Assembly (NCBI RefSeq): GCF_034120055.1 | Contig: NZ_CP139368.1 | Location: forward strand, 3,658,001-3,722,000 | Direction: 5' to 3' | DNA length: 64,000 nucleotides | DNA from: Microbacterium rhizosphaerae | GTDB lineage: Bacteria; Actinomycetota; Actinomycetes; Actinomycetales; Microbacteriaceae | Part shown: piece by piece, positions 1 to 8,311 of the stretch | Numbering within the stretch: the first letter of the stretch is position 1 | Layout: each line of letters opens with the position of its first letter | Notes under the pieces: generated by a model | Told to the model about the DNA's origin: nothing | Databases searched by the model: none | The model's input: the letters and a program-made list of their open reading frames with translations, nothing else | Translations under genes and position numbers: made by a program

Positions 1-705
1 GCCCTCGGCCGCGAGGCGTCCGGCTCGACCCTTCTGAGCTCGCGCGCGGAAGCGATTCTCGATGCACAATCCACTGTCACGCCTGTGAACATCGCGTCCC
101 GGAACAGCCGGCGACCACGCGGCTTCGGAATTGCACGCGACGATACCTCCCGGAACCCGGTCGTCCCCGATCATCCGCTCGCCGTCGTCTCCGCCGGCGG
201 CCTTCGAGACACCTTCGTCCTGGCCGCGGCCGCTGTCGACGAAGCACAGGGGTTCCACCCCGCCACAGTCCCCATTCCCGCCTCAGGTCTGCTCGAGGGG
301 ATCCAAGACTTCACCGGCACCACCCGGGAAGCCATTCGGCGCGAATACGGCGACGGGGACCCTCAATCGAAGTGGCGCCGCCTGCTCGCCGACTACATCT
401 ACCGGCTTCCGGCCGCCCGCCTCGTGATGGCGCAACGGGCCGCAGGCGGCAACGCCGCATACCTCGACATCAGTCGAGATGACGGCGCCCCCGCTCATCA
501 TGGGGCAGAAGCACCAGCACTGTTCCAGCCACCGACCAACGACCGCGAACGCACGGTCGCGATTGCGGTTCTCGAGCTCATCCGGACAGGACGCGTCGAC
601 GCGGACGGCGTCCGAGAACCTTTCGTCGCGGGCGATGTCCTGCCTGTCGATGTCCTGCCACCGTCGCACCTGCTCGAACTCTGGGAAGGTGTCCCGAGAC
701 CATGA
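1..705 (+). CDS. Carboxylesterase type-B family, C-terminal part (cut by the left edge)
   Basis: The frame is open from the first base, so the gene starts outside the window; a GTG at 85 is internal. The visible part resembles the C-terminal third of type-B carboxylesterases: a 'PVVPDHPL' segment like the family's 'PV(V/I)DG..LP..P' block, then a segment where these enzymes have 'LIGT..DE', then a short tail. The nucleophile elbow would lie upstream and cannot be seen. The stop overlaps the next ATG by 4 bases, so it is translationally coupled to the AtuA-like gene. A role in cleaving an ester before acid catabolism is inference from that neighbour. The family call is moderate because only about 235 residues are visible and similarity is weak. 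Confidence 0.6.
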   Translation, partial: ALGREASGSTLLSSRAEAILDAQSTVTPVNIASRNSRRPRGFGIARDDTSRNPVVPDHPLAVVSAGGLRDTFVLAAAAVDEAQGFHPATVPIPASGLLEGIQDFTGTTREAIRREYGDGDPQSKWRRLLADYIYRLPAARLVMAQRAAGGNAAYLDISRDDGAPAHHGAEAPALFQPPTNDRERTVAIAVLELIRTGRVDADGVREPFVAGDVLPVDVLPPSHLLELWEGVPRP

Positions 706-2036
706 CCGCCAGTTACCGCATCGGAGCAGGATCCGGCTTCGCCGGCGACCGCATCGAACCAGCCGCGACTCTCGCCGAACGCTGTGATCTCGACGCCCTC
801 GTCTTCGAGTGCCTCGCCGAACGCACGATCGGGCTCGCACACCAGCGAATGACCCACGAGGACGCCGCCGGTTTCGATCCCGCCTTCCTTCAGCGTCTTC
901 GCGCGGTGCTTCCCACGCTCCCCGCCAAGACCAAGCTGCTCACCAACGCCGGCGCAGCCGACCCGCGCGGTCTCGCTCGCGAGATCCAACGCGAACTGGC
1001 CGAACACGCGCACCCCCGTTCTCTTTCTATCGCGGCCGTGTTCGGTGACGACGTCATCGACGTGCTACCCGGGTCCGCGCAGATCCTCGGCACCGATATG
1101 ACGGTCGCCGACCTCGGCGACCGAATCGTGTCCGCCAATGCCTACATCGGCGCAGCCGCAGCGGTCGCAGCGCTGGACGAGGGCGCAGATATCGTCGTGA
1201 CCGGTCGCATGGGCGATGCGGCACTCTTCGCCGCCCCGATCCTGCATCACTTCAACGCGGACCCCGACTCCCCCGACGCCGCCGCTGCCCCCACGCTCAT
1301 CGGTCACCTGCTCGAATGCGCCGGGCAACTCACCGGTGGCTACTTCGCCGATGGCATCCGCAAGACCGTCCCCGACCTCGCGCATCTCGGATTCCCCTTC
1401 GCAGGCGTGGAAAGCGACGGGTCAGCCGAATTCCGAAAGCCGGAGAACACCGGCGGAGTCTTGTCGCGCGAGACGGTGCTCGAACAGCTTCTCTACGAGA
1501 TCGACGACCCCCGCTGCTACCAGACCCCTGACACCACCCTCGACTTCACACCTGTCCTCATCCAGGAGACGGGACCCAACCGGGTGCGCGTCAGTGGAGT
1601 CCGATCAACGGGTCGCCCACAGCAGCTGAAGGTGAGCATCGGCGTCATGGACGGGTATCTCGCGGCAGGGAGCATCGCGTACGCGGGGCACGCCGCGCTC
1701 GAGCGGGCGCAGCTCGCGCTGGCGATCGTGAGCGAACGATGGGAATCCGTTCACGACCGCCCCGCGTCCGAGCTTCGGTTGGATCTGCAGGGCGCGAACT
1801 CGCTGCGGCCGTGGACGCAACCACCGCACGCTCCCGCCGAGGTGCGAGCCCGCATCGGCATCCGAAGTTTCGATCCTGGCGTGCCCGCTCTCCTGCGCCG
1901 GGAACTCGAATCCCTGTACACGAACGGCCCCTCCGGCGGAGGAGGAGTCGAGTTCTCGTCCTCCCAGACCGTCGGCATCGTCTCGGCCCTCATCGACCGC
2001 GACCTTGTCCAGCCGCGATTCGAGATGATGCGATGA
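702..2036 (+). CDS. AtuA-like acyclic-terpene-utilisation family protein (DUF1446)
   Basis: 444 residues. The N-terminus has the family-typical 'GAGSGFAGDR' followed by acidic and glycine-rich blocks ('ADIVVTGRMGDAAL', 'GHLLECAGQLTGGYF', 'NTGGVLSRETV'), all characteristic of DUF1446/AtuA proteins. AtuA was named from the citronellol/geraniol catabolic cluster of Pseudomonas, but its chemistry is unsettled and the family occurs in many carboxylic-acid catabolic clusters. No signal peptide is seen, so it is probably cytoplasmic. ATGA overlaps join it to the esterase upstream and to the small partner downstream, giving a three-gene unit. The substrate here is unknown; the plant-glycoside genes nearby argue against assuming terpenes. 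Confidence 0.85.
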   Translation: MTASYRIGAGSGFAGDRIEPAATLAERCDLDALVFECLAERTIGLAHQRMTHEDAAGFDPAFLQRLRAVLPTLPAKTKLLTNAGAADPRGLAREIQRELAEHAHPRSLSIAAVFGDDVIDVLPGSAQILGTDMTVADLGDRIVSANAYIGAAAAVAALDEGADIVVTGRMGDAALFAAPILHHFNADPDSPDAAAAPTLIGHLLECAGQLTGGYFADGIRKTVPDLAHLGFPFAGVESDGSAEFRKPENTGGVLSRETVLEQLLYEIDDPRCYQTPDTTLDFTPVLIQETGPNRVRVSGVRSTGRPQQLKVSIGVMDGYLAAGSIAYAGHAALERAQLALAIVSERWESVHDRPASELRLDLQGANSLRPWTQPPHAPAEVRARIGIRSFDPGVPALLRRELESLYTNGPSGGGGVEFSSSQTVGIVSALIDRDLVQPRFEMMR

Positions 2037-2338
2037 TCCAGCTGCACGAGGTCGCCCATGCACGCGCCGGCGACAAAGGCAACACGTCGATCATCATGGT
2101 CGCCCCGTACATCCCGGACGACTATGAGCGCATCGCAGCGGCCCTGACGCCTGCCCGCGTCGCCACCCACTTCGGGGTGCCGCTCGCAAACGTCACCATC
2201 CACGCTGCGGCCACATTGCGGGCGTTCACCATCGTGATTCGCGAACGCCTCGACGGCGGGGTCACCCGCTCCCGCGGTGCCGACCCCCATGGCAAGACGC
2301 TCTCCGGGCACCTCCTCGAGCTTTCCGTTCCCGACTGA
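2033..2338 (+). CDS. AtuA-related small domain protein (split-off C-terminal domain)
   Basis: 101 residues starting at an ATG inside the overlap ATGA with the preceding gene. It begins 'MIQLHEVAHARAGDKGN', the hallmark of the roughly 100-residue domain that is fused to the C-terminus of long AtuA proteins or encoded directly after short ones. Here it is separate, so the AtuA unit is a two-subunit version. It probably forms a complex with the 702-2036 product. The gene is too closely coupled to be expressed separately. Its function beyond association with AtuA is not known. Confidence 0.8.
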   Translation: MIQLHEVAHARAGDKGNTSIIMVAPYIPDDYERIAAALTPARVATHFGVPLANVTIHAAATLRAFTIVIRERLDGGVTRSRGADPHGKTLSGHLLELSVPD

Positions 2339-2394
2339 CCAGCGTCGCCGAAGCATATTTCGAGCGTGCCCCCGATCCATCCAGAAAGAGCACC

Positions 2395-2750
2395 GTGACC
2401 GCGTACGAGCCGCACCCGGAGGTCGGGGCACCGTCCTGCGACGTGCAAAGTGCCGTCATGCTCACGACGGCCCTGGGAATGGTCGACGCGTCCCTCAACG
2501 GCGCGCCTGTAAGTGAAGCAGTGCTCACGCCGGGGTGGACCAGTTACGAATGGCGGGTTCGCCATTCGGCCGACGAGGTGAGCAACCTCGTATCAGCTCG
2601 CGTTGGGTGCACCGATCGGGACAGCTCGAACTCGAAGCGGACGTTCCCGCTCCCGCCACCATTCGCCTTCCTGGCGCAGCTGACGAGCGCGTCGAGGCGG
2701 GCCATCACCGGCGGTCGGTCCCCTGGCCCGAAGCGGCGTACGCGCGGTAG
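2395..2750 (+). pseudogene. Remnant of a GH78 alpha-L-rhamnosidase gene with internal deletions
   Basis: A GTG at 2395 opens a frame whose first residues ('VTAYEPHPEVGAPS') look like a rhamnosidase N-terminus. It then jumps to the N-terminal jelly-roll block 'LNGAPVSEAVLTPGWTSYE', matching the family's 'LNG..VGD..L.PGWTSY'. From about 2590 similarity continues in the third frame with 'GQLELEADVPAPATIRLPG' and 'VEAGHH', which resembles the C-terminal beta-sandwich of the same family. The whole catalytic (alpha/alpha)6 barrel is missing. A normal GH78 enzyme has roughly 800-1100 residues; about 120 codons remain here. It lies 56 bases after the AtuA unit and was probably once the next gene of that operon. 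Confidence 0.72.
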
Positions 2751-2754
2751 GTGC

Positions 2755-3399
2755 TCAGTCGGTCGGCTCAGCGCCATCGCCGACTTCTCGTGCGAGAGCC
2801 GTGTTGCGGGCGGAACCAGCCCGCAGGGAGCGCCCGCAGGTCACTTTCGACCAGACAGCCAGGATCCGGCGTCTCACTGCGAACCGCCTGCCCGCGCGGC
2901 GGAGATCCTTCCGGACCATTCGCGAGGCACGATCCACGTGCAGGGCGTCCCCGCGGGCCGCTGCAGTCGGCTCTATGCGGTGTCGAACGAGGTCCTCCAG
3001 AGCGCTGCTGAGGGCGAGGGAGAGCTGGCCGTCGACGTAGACCGGATCTGACGCGGCGCTCTCGAGTCGAGCGGCCAGTCTCGACTCCACGTCTCGGCGC
3101 GCACGGAGGCCGGGAATGTCCACCGCGCGGTAGTCGTGGCGGTTGCGCCCGTATCCCTCGCGCCCCGACGCTGCCGCGATGGCGGAGGCCAGTCGGTCCG
3201 ACTCGGCGCGACGTTCGCGAGCGAGATCCCGAATGACCTCGCGCACCAAGCGACGAACGGCCTCACGGGAGAGTGAGCCGCCTCGGCTCATCGTGTGGCG
3301 GACGATCGCGTTCCGGATACACATCCGTGCCCCAGCCTCGGAGAGCAGGAACGCGTCGTCCACCATCGGTGCGAGGAAGTTGACCGACTCCTCACCCAT
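2755..3399 (-). CDS. Conserved basic helical protein, paralogue of the 12869-13549 gene
   Basis: 214 residues from the ATG at 3399, 7 bases after the GH1 stop and in the same direction, so probably co-transcribed. It is rich in Arg, Ala and Glu and predicted mostly helical, with no signal peptide or membrane segment. It shares an order of motifs with the protein encoded at 12869-13549: an 'R(M/L)..(R/K)N.I(V/L)' helix, then 'YG..(R/S)HDY...D...LR.RR', then an Ala/Leu-rich helix followed by a Ser/Arg-Ala-Ala-Asp segment. Members of this family are, from memory, sometimes labelled 'asparagine synthase' in actinobacterial genomes, but no synthetase domain is present. Function unknown. The open frame continues upstream into the GH1 gene, but that part is antisense-like shadow sequence. 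Confidence 0.6.
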   Translation of the reverse strand: MGEESVNFLAPMVDDAFLLSEAGARMCIRNAIVRHTMSRGGSLSREAVRRLVREVIRDLARERRAESDRLASAIAAASGREGYGRNRHDYRAVDIPGLRARRDVESRLAARLESAASDPVYVDGQLSLALSSALEDLVRHRIEPTAAARGDALHVDRASRMVRKDLRRAGRRFAVRRRILAVWSKVTCGRSLRAGSARNTALAREVGDGAEPTD

Positions 3400-3406
3400 C
3401 CCGGGT

Positions 3407-4657
3407 TCAGCGCTGCTGATCAGCGGTGGCCAATCCTGCGTCGACCAGGGCCCCCTGGCTGCGAGCAACCCGTCCCAGCCATTCCAGGCTCGGCTTCGGC
3501 GATCGCTCGAAGGTGACGCGATCGACCCCGATGAGCCCGAAAGTGGGCCCCCAGTGTCCCCACTCCCAGTTGTCCAACAGCGTCCAGTGCAGGTAGCCCA
3601 AGAGCTCGACGCCGTCGCGGGCGGCCGCGAAGAGCCCCCGCAGAGCCTCGGCCGTGTACTGGATCCGGCGGTCGTCATCGCCCGTCGCGATCCCGTTCTC
3701 CGTGACAAGCAGAGGTACACGCGCAACATCCCACGCGTGTCGGAGCGCGAGCCCGAGGGCGTCGGGGCGGAACGGAGTGCCGACGAGCGTGTTGCCCTCG
3801 GCCGGCTGATGAGCGATCGGGCCCTGCGGGCCGACGCTCTGCGCCGAATACGCCTGCACGCCCAGGAAGTCATCGGAACGGGCGGCCTCGAGGAACACAT
3901 CCTCTCGAGCTTCGCGCTCGTAGCGGAGGCGCTCCTCTCCGCCCTCGACCGCCTCGAAGACCTGGTTCGCGACACTCCATCCGACCCGTGCGTCGGTCCT
4001 GGCCGACAGCACGTCGCGAGCTGCTCGATGCGCCTCGATCAGACGTTCGCTGTGCTCCCTGGTCGGAGCCGGCAGCCCGCTCACATTGAGCACAGGCTCC
4101 TCATCGCCGTCACGCGCGACAGTCGGACTCTGCCAGGCGTTGAACGTCCCCTCGCGCATCATCTGCTCGATCGTCATCATCTGCGCGAGCATGTTGGGCT
4201 CGTTCATCGTGATCAGGTACGGCACGTCGCCCAAGATGGGCGCAACGGTCTCGGCGAAGAAGGTGAACCGGTCGACCGCGTTGGATCCCATCCACCCCCC
4301 TTCGTCGGCGAACCACAGCGGGTTCGAGAAGTGGTGCACTGTCACGACGGGGGTCACTCCCGCGTGCAGGCAGGTGTCGATCATGCGCCGATAGTGCGCG
4401 AGTTCGGCACGCGACACCTGACCGGGTCGCGGCTCGATGCGCGACCACTCGATGCCGAATCTGTACGTGTCGAGCCCGGACTCCGCCAGAAGCGCGATGT
4501 CTTCGGGATACCGGTGGTAGCTGTCGCAGGCGTCCCCGCTCGGTTCCATGCCCGGCGACGCCGCCTCACGGCGCCACCAATCCGAATTGAGATTGTTTCC
4601 CTCGATCTGCATCGGGGCGGTCGATGCCCCCCACAGGAACCTGTTGATGTCGGACAT
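3407..4657 (-). CDS. GH1 family beta-glucosidase / 6-phospho-beta-glucosidase-like
   Basis: 416 residues. The ATG at 4657 is chosen because AGAGGAA lies just upstream and the protein then starts with the GH1 opening 'FLWGASTAPMQIEG'. The acid/base glutamate is in 'TMNEPN' (E153), the nucleophile in 'LLVTENG' (E320), and the aglycone/glycone block 'LDNWEWGHWG' is present. The length is slightly short for GH1 (usually 440-480). There is no signal peptide, so it acts on imported glycosides in the cytoplasm. 'NCEP'-like variants are absent and the acid/base motif has Met in place of the usual Phe/Leu. It is transcribed away from the esterase/GH3 operon across a 600-base gap with a palindromic site, suggesting shared control. 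Confidence 0.88.
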   Translation of the reverse strand: MSDINRFLWGASTAPMQIEGNNLNSDWWRREAASPGMEPSGDACDSYHRYPEDIALLAESGLDTYRFGIEWSRIEPRPGQVSRAELAHYRRMIDTCLHAGVTPVVTVHHFSNPLWFADEGGWMGSNAVDRFTFFAETVAPILGDVPYLITMNEPNMLAQMMTIEQMMREGTFNAWQSPTVARDGDEEPVLNVSGLPAPTREHSERLIEAHRAARDVLSARTDARVGWSVANQVFEAVEGGEERLRYEREAREDVFLEAARSDDFLGVQAYSAQSVGPQGPIAHQPAEGNTLVGTPFRPDALGLALRHAWDVARVPLLVTENGIATGDDDRRIQYTAEALRGLFAAARDGVELLGYLHWTLLDNWEWGHWGPTFGLIGVDRVTFERSPKPSLEWLGRVARSQGALVDAGLATADQQR

Positions 4658-4871
4658 TCGCCGTTCCTCTCGTTCATTGAGCCGGAGCACCCACGGGGAG
4701 TCAAGGTAGACGGCATGCGATGCCGCCGGAGGGCACCTGGTGCCCACCCGCGATGCCGCTGCGGCGGCACCAGGACGCCCAGACTGCACCCGTTTGAAGT
4801 CCGTAGCCTTCGTCGGCTCGGGGGCGACCGGCACCCAGCACCACCGGCGCTGACCTTGGACACCCGCTCTC

Positions 4872-4883
4872 CTGTAATTACAG
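4872..4883. promoter_or_regulatory. Palindromic operator candidate CTGTAATTACAG
   Basis: A perfect 12-base palindrome in the divergent region between the GH1 gene and the esterase/GH3 operon. Its GTAATTAC core resembles the GT-TA-AC type sites bound by GntR-family (HutC/YtrA-like) repressors. No GntR gene is in the window, so the regulator is not identified. Confidence 0.4.
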
Positions 4884-4952
4884 TGCCTCACATAGTTCAT
4901 GCCTGTCAAGCGCCGGAGTGAGTCAGCTTCCATTGGCCTGGAGAATTGTTTC

Positions 4953-4982
4953 TTGCACCACGCTTCATTTTCGGGTTAGCCT
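4953..4982 (+). promoter_or_regulatory. Candidate sigma-70 promoter for the esterase/GH3 operon
   Basis: TTGCAC (4953-4958), an 18-base spacer and TAGCCT (4977-4982). Transcription would start about 4989, at an ATG that begins an 88-codon frame, or would give a 275-base leader to the first real gene at 5264. Confidence 0.35.
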
Positions 4983-5263
4983 GAACGTATGAGCAATGCC
5001 GCCCGGAGTCGCGTGCGGGTTCAATCGCGGCGCGACGACTTTCGACCGACAGCGCCCGAATTCGTCAGCGACAGACAGCGTGAAGATCGAGCGCAGCCCG
5101 CCAACCCGGTGGCCGCTGCATCCAGGCGACACCTACGGCCGACTGCAGGGCGCGTTCACAGCGCCACCGAAGCAACGCGGCCCGAAGACACGCCAACTCA
5201 TCATCGAACTCGCGATCCAAGACCTGAATCCGCAGGATCGTCGCGGAACATCTAAGGAGCCTC

Positions 5264-6253
5264 ATGCGACTCTTCACCCACACAGTCGGCACCCGCGGCG
5301 CGAGCCTCACCTGTTACATACAGGAGCCCGACGAGGGACTCAAGAACGCGACCGTACGCCCTGCCGCACTCATCCTGCCAGGCGGCGCATACATGTTCCT
5401 GTCGGCGGCCGAATCAGAGCCGGTTGCGCTCGCCTATGCCGCGGAGGGGTACAACACGTTCGTTCTGCGCTACACCGTGGGACCGGACAGCCCCGTTGCG
5501 GCAGCCTATGAGGACGGGCAGGCCGCGTTGGGGTGGCTTCGCGCCAACGCCACCGATCTGCACATCGATCCGGCGAAGATCGTCGCTGTCGGCTTCTCTG
5601 CCGGGGGCCACCTGGCGGCGAGCCTCGGTGCGTTCGGCCCCGAGCGCCCGAACGCTCTCGTCCTGGCGTACCCGGGCGTCGAGGGACCAACCGCTCGGGC
5701 AGGAGTTTCGCTGGCGGACGCGATCACTCCCGAGATGCCACCGGCATTCCTTTTCGGCACCGTGGGAGACGACGTCGTTCCGGCACGCCAGTGGCTCTCG
5801 CTTCTGCAGGCGCTGGAGTCGAACATCGTCCCCTTCGAGTCGCATCTCTACATGCTCGGACCTCATGGAGTGAGCCTTGCGAAGGCGCACACATCAAATG
5901 GCCGAGCAGCCGGCGTCTCGCCGGACACCGCACGGTGGTTCACGGACTCGGTTCGCTTCCTCACCGCGATCTTCGGCGACTTCCTCGTCTCCGGTGAACC
6001 TCAGGACTACTCCCAGCTGGCTGCCCGCGCGACGTACGGTCCGGACATGCCGATCTACCGGCTCATCGAAGAAGCAGGTCCCGCGGCGGTTCTCGAAGTG
6101 CACATCCCCGCGCTTCTCGAACGTCTCCGGGGAAGCGCCGGATCAGCGATGTCGCTGCGGCAGCTGTCCGAGTTCGCGCCCGACCACCTGCCGACTGCGA
6201 CCGTGGAACGCATCAGCGCGGACCTCGCCCGATTCAACGAGGTGACGGCATGA
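5264..6253 (+). CDS. Alpha/beta hydrolase of the acetyl-xylan-esterase / BD-FAE type
   Basis: 329 residues, with AAGGAG 6 bases before the ATG. The oxyanion block 'LPGGAYMF' is followed by the nucleophile elbow 'GFSAGGH' (S112), a likely Asp in 'GTVGDDVVP' (D170) and His in 'GPHG' (H201), the layout of Axe2/BD-FAE-like deacetylases. After about residue 235 there is an extra helical C-terminal domain of roughly 90 residues. It contains 'YGPDMPIYRLIEEAGP' and ends in helices, and it is not part of the standard hydrolase fold. No signal peptide. The stop overlaps the next start (ATGA). It probably removes acyl groups from imported plant glycosides; the exact substrate is not deducible. Confidence 0.78.
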   Translation: MRLFTHTVGTRGASLTCYIQEPDEGLKNATVRPAALILPGGAYMFLSAAESEPVALAYAAEGYNTFVLRYTVGPDSPVAAAYEDGQAALGWLRANATDLHIDPAKIVAVGFSAGGHLAASLGAFGPERPNALVLAYPGVEGPTARAGVSLADAITPEMPPAFLFGTVGDDVVPARQWLSLLQALESNIVPFESHLYMLGPHGVSLAKAHTSNGRAAGVSPDTARWFTDSVRFLTAIFGDFLVSGEPQDYSQLAARATYGPDMPIYRLIEEAGPAAVLEVHIPALLERLRGSAGSAMSLRQLSEFAPDHLPTATVERISADLARFNEVTA

Positions 6254-8256
6254 CCGCACAATTCGCTGACTACTTCGCTGCTCCCTACATCGATATCGAC
6301 GAGTGGCGAGAAGAGCCGACGAGGCACAGGTACCTGCACGGCGGCTTCGAATCCACCACGACGCGGTTCTCCCTCTACCTGCCGGAGGCCGATCGGTACG
6401 AGGGCCGCTTCTTCCAGTACGTCACACCCGTGCCCGACGACGAGAACATCTCCCAGGGCCAGGTCGGGGAAGAGGACAAGATCTCCTTCTCGATCGCGTC
6501 CGGCGCCTACTTCGTGGAGACCAACGGCGGCGGGAGCGTCGCAAAGGGTGAGTTCCCCCCGTCGCCTCTCATCAGTGCCTACGGCGCGAACGCCGCTGTG
6601 GCGGCATACAGTCGGGTCGTGGCTCAGGAGGTGTACGGACCACACCGGGCGTACGGCTACCTGTTCGGAGGGAGCGGCGGCGGGTTCCGCACGATGGGCG
6701 CGGCTGAGAACACCGAAGGCGTCTGGGACGGATTCGTGCCCTATGTCATCGGAAGTCCGATGGCCCTGCCGAACGTGTTCAGCGTACGTATGCACGCGCA
6801 GCGCATTCTGCGGGACAAGCTCGACGACATAGCCGATGCGATGGACGTCGGCGGATCCGGTGACCCCTATGCCACCCTGACCGAGGAGGAAGCCGCGGCG
6901 TTCCGCGAGGTGACGGCCATGGGATTCCCCACGCGTGCCTGGTTCGGTCATCGCGGTTTCGGCGCTCACGGCTATCCCGCGGTACGCGGGCCGATGACGA
7001 TGGTCGATCCGTCCTATTTCGAAGATTTCTGGAAGGAACCCGGATATCTGGGCTCCGATCCCGAATCGTCCGTGCACCGCGACCGCGTCGTGCACACGAC
7101 GTCGGTGACGGAGACTCTCTCGACGGCCGAACTCGCTGAGCTGAATCTGGCTGAACTGCCGCATCTGCAGCGCCAGACCAGCTCGGGTGGAGGCGTCGAC
7201 GAATCCTTCAAGCAGGATTCGGGCGGCAAGCGGAACGTCGCCGCCGTGCGCCTGGCGGCAGCCGCACCCGCCGACACACAGAGTGCCGACCTGATCATCG
7301 TGTCGGGACCCGCCGAGGGCACGGTGGTGCAGCTGCGCCTCGTCAAGAGCGACCTCGCGGTGCTCGACATCGGCAACGACCCTCGGGTGTTCGATCTGCT
7401 CGACGCTGGTGTAGCCGTCAAGATCGACAACTCGACGGCACTCGCAGCACAGACCTATCACCGGCACCAGGTGCCGGACGACCGCACGTTCGCCGTGTGG
7501 GATCAGTACCGCGACAACACCGGCAACCCGCGATTCCCGCAGCGATCCGTCGTCATCGGCCCCCTCATCACGCAGAGCGCGAGCGGTCAGCCGCAGACGG
7601 GGCGCTTCGAAGGAAAGATGATCGTCTGTGCGTCCTTGCTCGACCGCGAGGCTTTCCCCTGGCAAGCCTCCTGGTATGCCGACCGTGTCCGCGAGCATCT
7701 CGGCCCTCAGACAGACGACCGATTTCGGCTCTGGTTCACTGACAACGCCGTGCACGGGGATATTGCAGACGAAGGACAGCCGACGAGGATCGTCAGCTAT
7801 CTGGGCACGCTGCAGGCCGCGCTTCGCGCGCTCAGCGGGTGGGTCGAAGGCGGTATCGATCCGGCGCGCTCCACCGAGCATCGCGTCGTCGACGGCCAAG
7901 TGCTCGTGCTCGGTTCAGACCAGCCCGGTGGCGTTCAGCCGGTGGCGCTCCTGACCGCCGACGGCACCGAGCATGCGCATCCCGCAGTCGGTGAGGCAGT
8001 GGAGATCGTGCTCGAGGCCACCGCTCAGATCGGCGGCCTCGTATCCGTCAAGTGGGATCTCGATGGCGACGGTGTCTACGAGTCGATCGACCGTCTGACT
8101 GGAGAGAGCATCGTGCGCATTCTCCGAACCGCGCGCTTCGACACACCGGGTGTGCGTTTCCTGACGGCTCGGATCACCGCTCAGCCGGACAGCGACGCCG
8201 CGACACCCTTCGCGCGGCTATCGAACCTGGCGCGAGTTCGCATCTCCGTCGACTAG
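6250..8256 (+). CDS. Large tannase/feruloyl-esterase-like hydrolase with C-terminal PKD-like domain
   Basis: 668 residues. The N-terminal half has a hydrolase core with the nucleophile elbow 'FGGSGGGFR' (S142) and 'ENTEGVWDGFVPYVIGSP', which parallels the tannase segment after its catalytic serine. The matching histidine is probably in 'DNAVHGD' (H502). The last 100 residues contain 'VKWDLDGDGVYE', a PKD/Ig-like beta-sandwich motif normally found in exported enzymes, yet no signal peptide or TM segment precedes the domain. It is translationally coupled to the esterase before it and followed 55 bases later by the GH3 gene, so it likely attacks an ester on the same glycoside. It could represent a distinct esterase family; classification is moderate. 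Confidence 0.6.
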   Translation: MTAQFADYFAAPYIDIDEWREEPTRHRYLHGGFESTTTRFSLYLPEADRYEGRFFQYVTPVPDDENISQGQVGEEDKISFSIASGAYFVETNGGGSVAKGEFPPSPLISAYGANAAVAAYSRVVAQEVYGPHRAYGYLFGGSGGGFRTMGAAENTEGVWDGFVPYVIGSPMALPNVFSVRMHAQRILRDKLDDIADAMDVGGSGDPYATLTEEEAAAFREVTAMGFPTRAWFGHRGFGAHGYPAVRGPMTMVDPSYFEDFWKEPGYLGSDPESSVHRDRVVHTTSVTETLSTAELAELNLAELPHLQRQTSSGGGVDESFKQDSGGKRNVAAVRLAAAAPADTQSADLIIVSGPAEGTVVQLRLVKSDLAVLDIGNDPRVFDLLDAGVAVKIDNSTALAAQTYHRHQVPDDRTFAVWDQYRDNTGNPRFPQRSVVIGPLITQSASGQPQTGRFEGKMIVCASLLDREAFPWQASWYADRVREHLGPQTDDRFRLWFTDNAVHGDIADEGQPTRIVSYLGTLQAALRALSGWVEGGIDPARSTEHRVVDGQVLVLGSDQPGGVQPVALLTADGTEHAHPAVGEAVEIVLEATAQIGGLVSVKWDLDGDGVYESIDRLTGESIVRILRTARFDTPGVRFLTARITAQPDSDAATPFARLSNLARVRISVD

Positions 8257-8311
8257 CTCGCGAAGCCGGAGAGTCACCGTGCCGACAACATCATCGAAAG
8301 GCCAGATCGCC

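Larger units (their letters stand above)
4658..5263 (+). other. Divergent intergenic region without a convincing gene
   Basis: About 600 bases between the GH1 gene (leftward) and the esterase/GH3 operon (rightward). It contains a 12-base palindrome at 4872-4883, a promoter-like pair at 4953-4982 and a locally AT-richer stretch. Two overlapping weak frames begin at 4989 and 4996. The first would be an 88-residue Arg/Ser/Ala-rich leaderless product ending at 5255; neither resembles a known family. It could be the degenerate remains of a regulator gene or simply the long leader of the operon. The operon's own ribosome site, AAGGAG at about 5254, is clear. Confidence 0.45.

Noticed and set aside
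3143..4921. 592-codon plus-strand frame opposite the GH1 gene
   Set aside because: Antisense of an unmistakable GH1 enzyme; composition is Arg/Pro/Ser-rich without domains.
6055..7899. 614-codon open frame on the minus strand opposite the tannase-like gene
   Set aside because: Typical antisense shadow of a high-GC gene: His/Arg/Glu-rich, no family match, no ribosome site, while the plus strand has clear hydrolase motifs.
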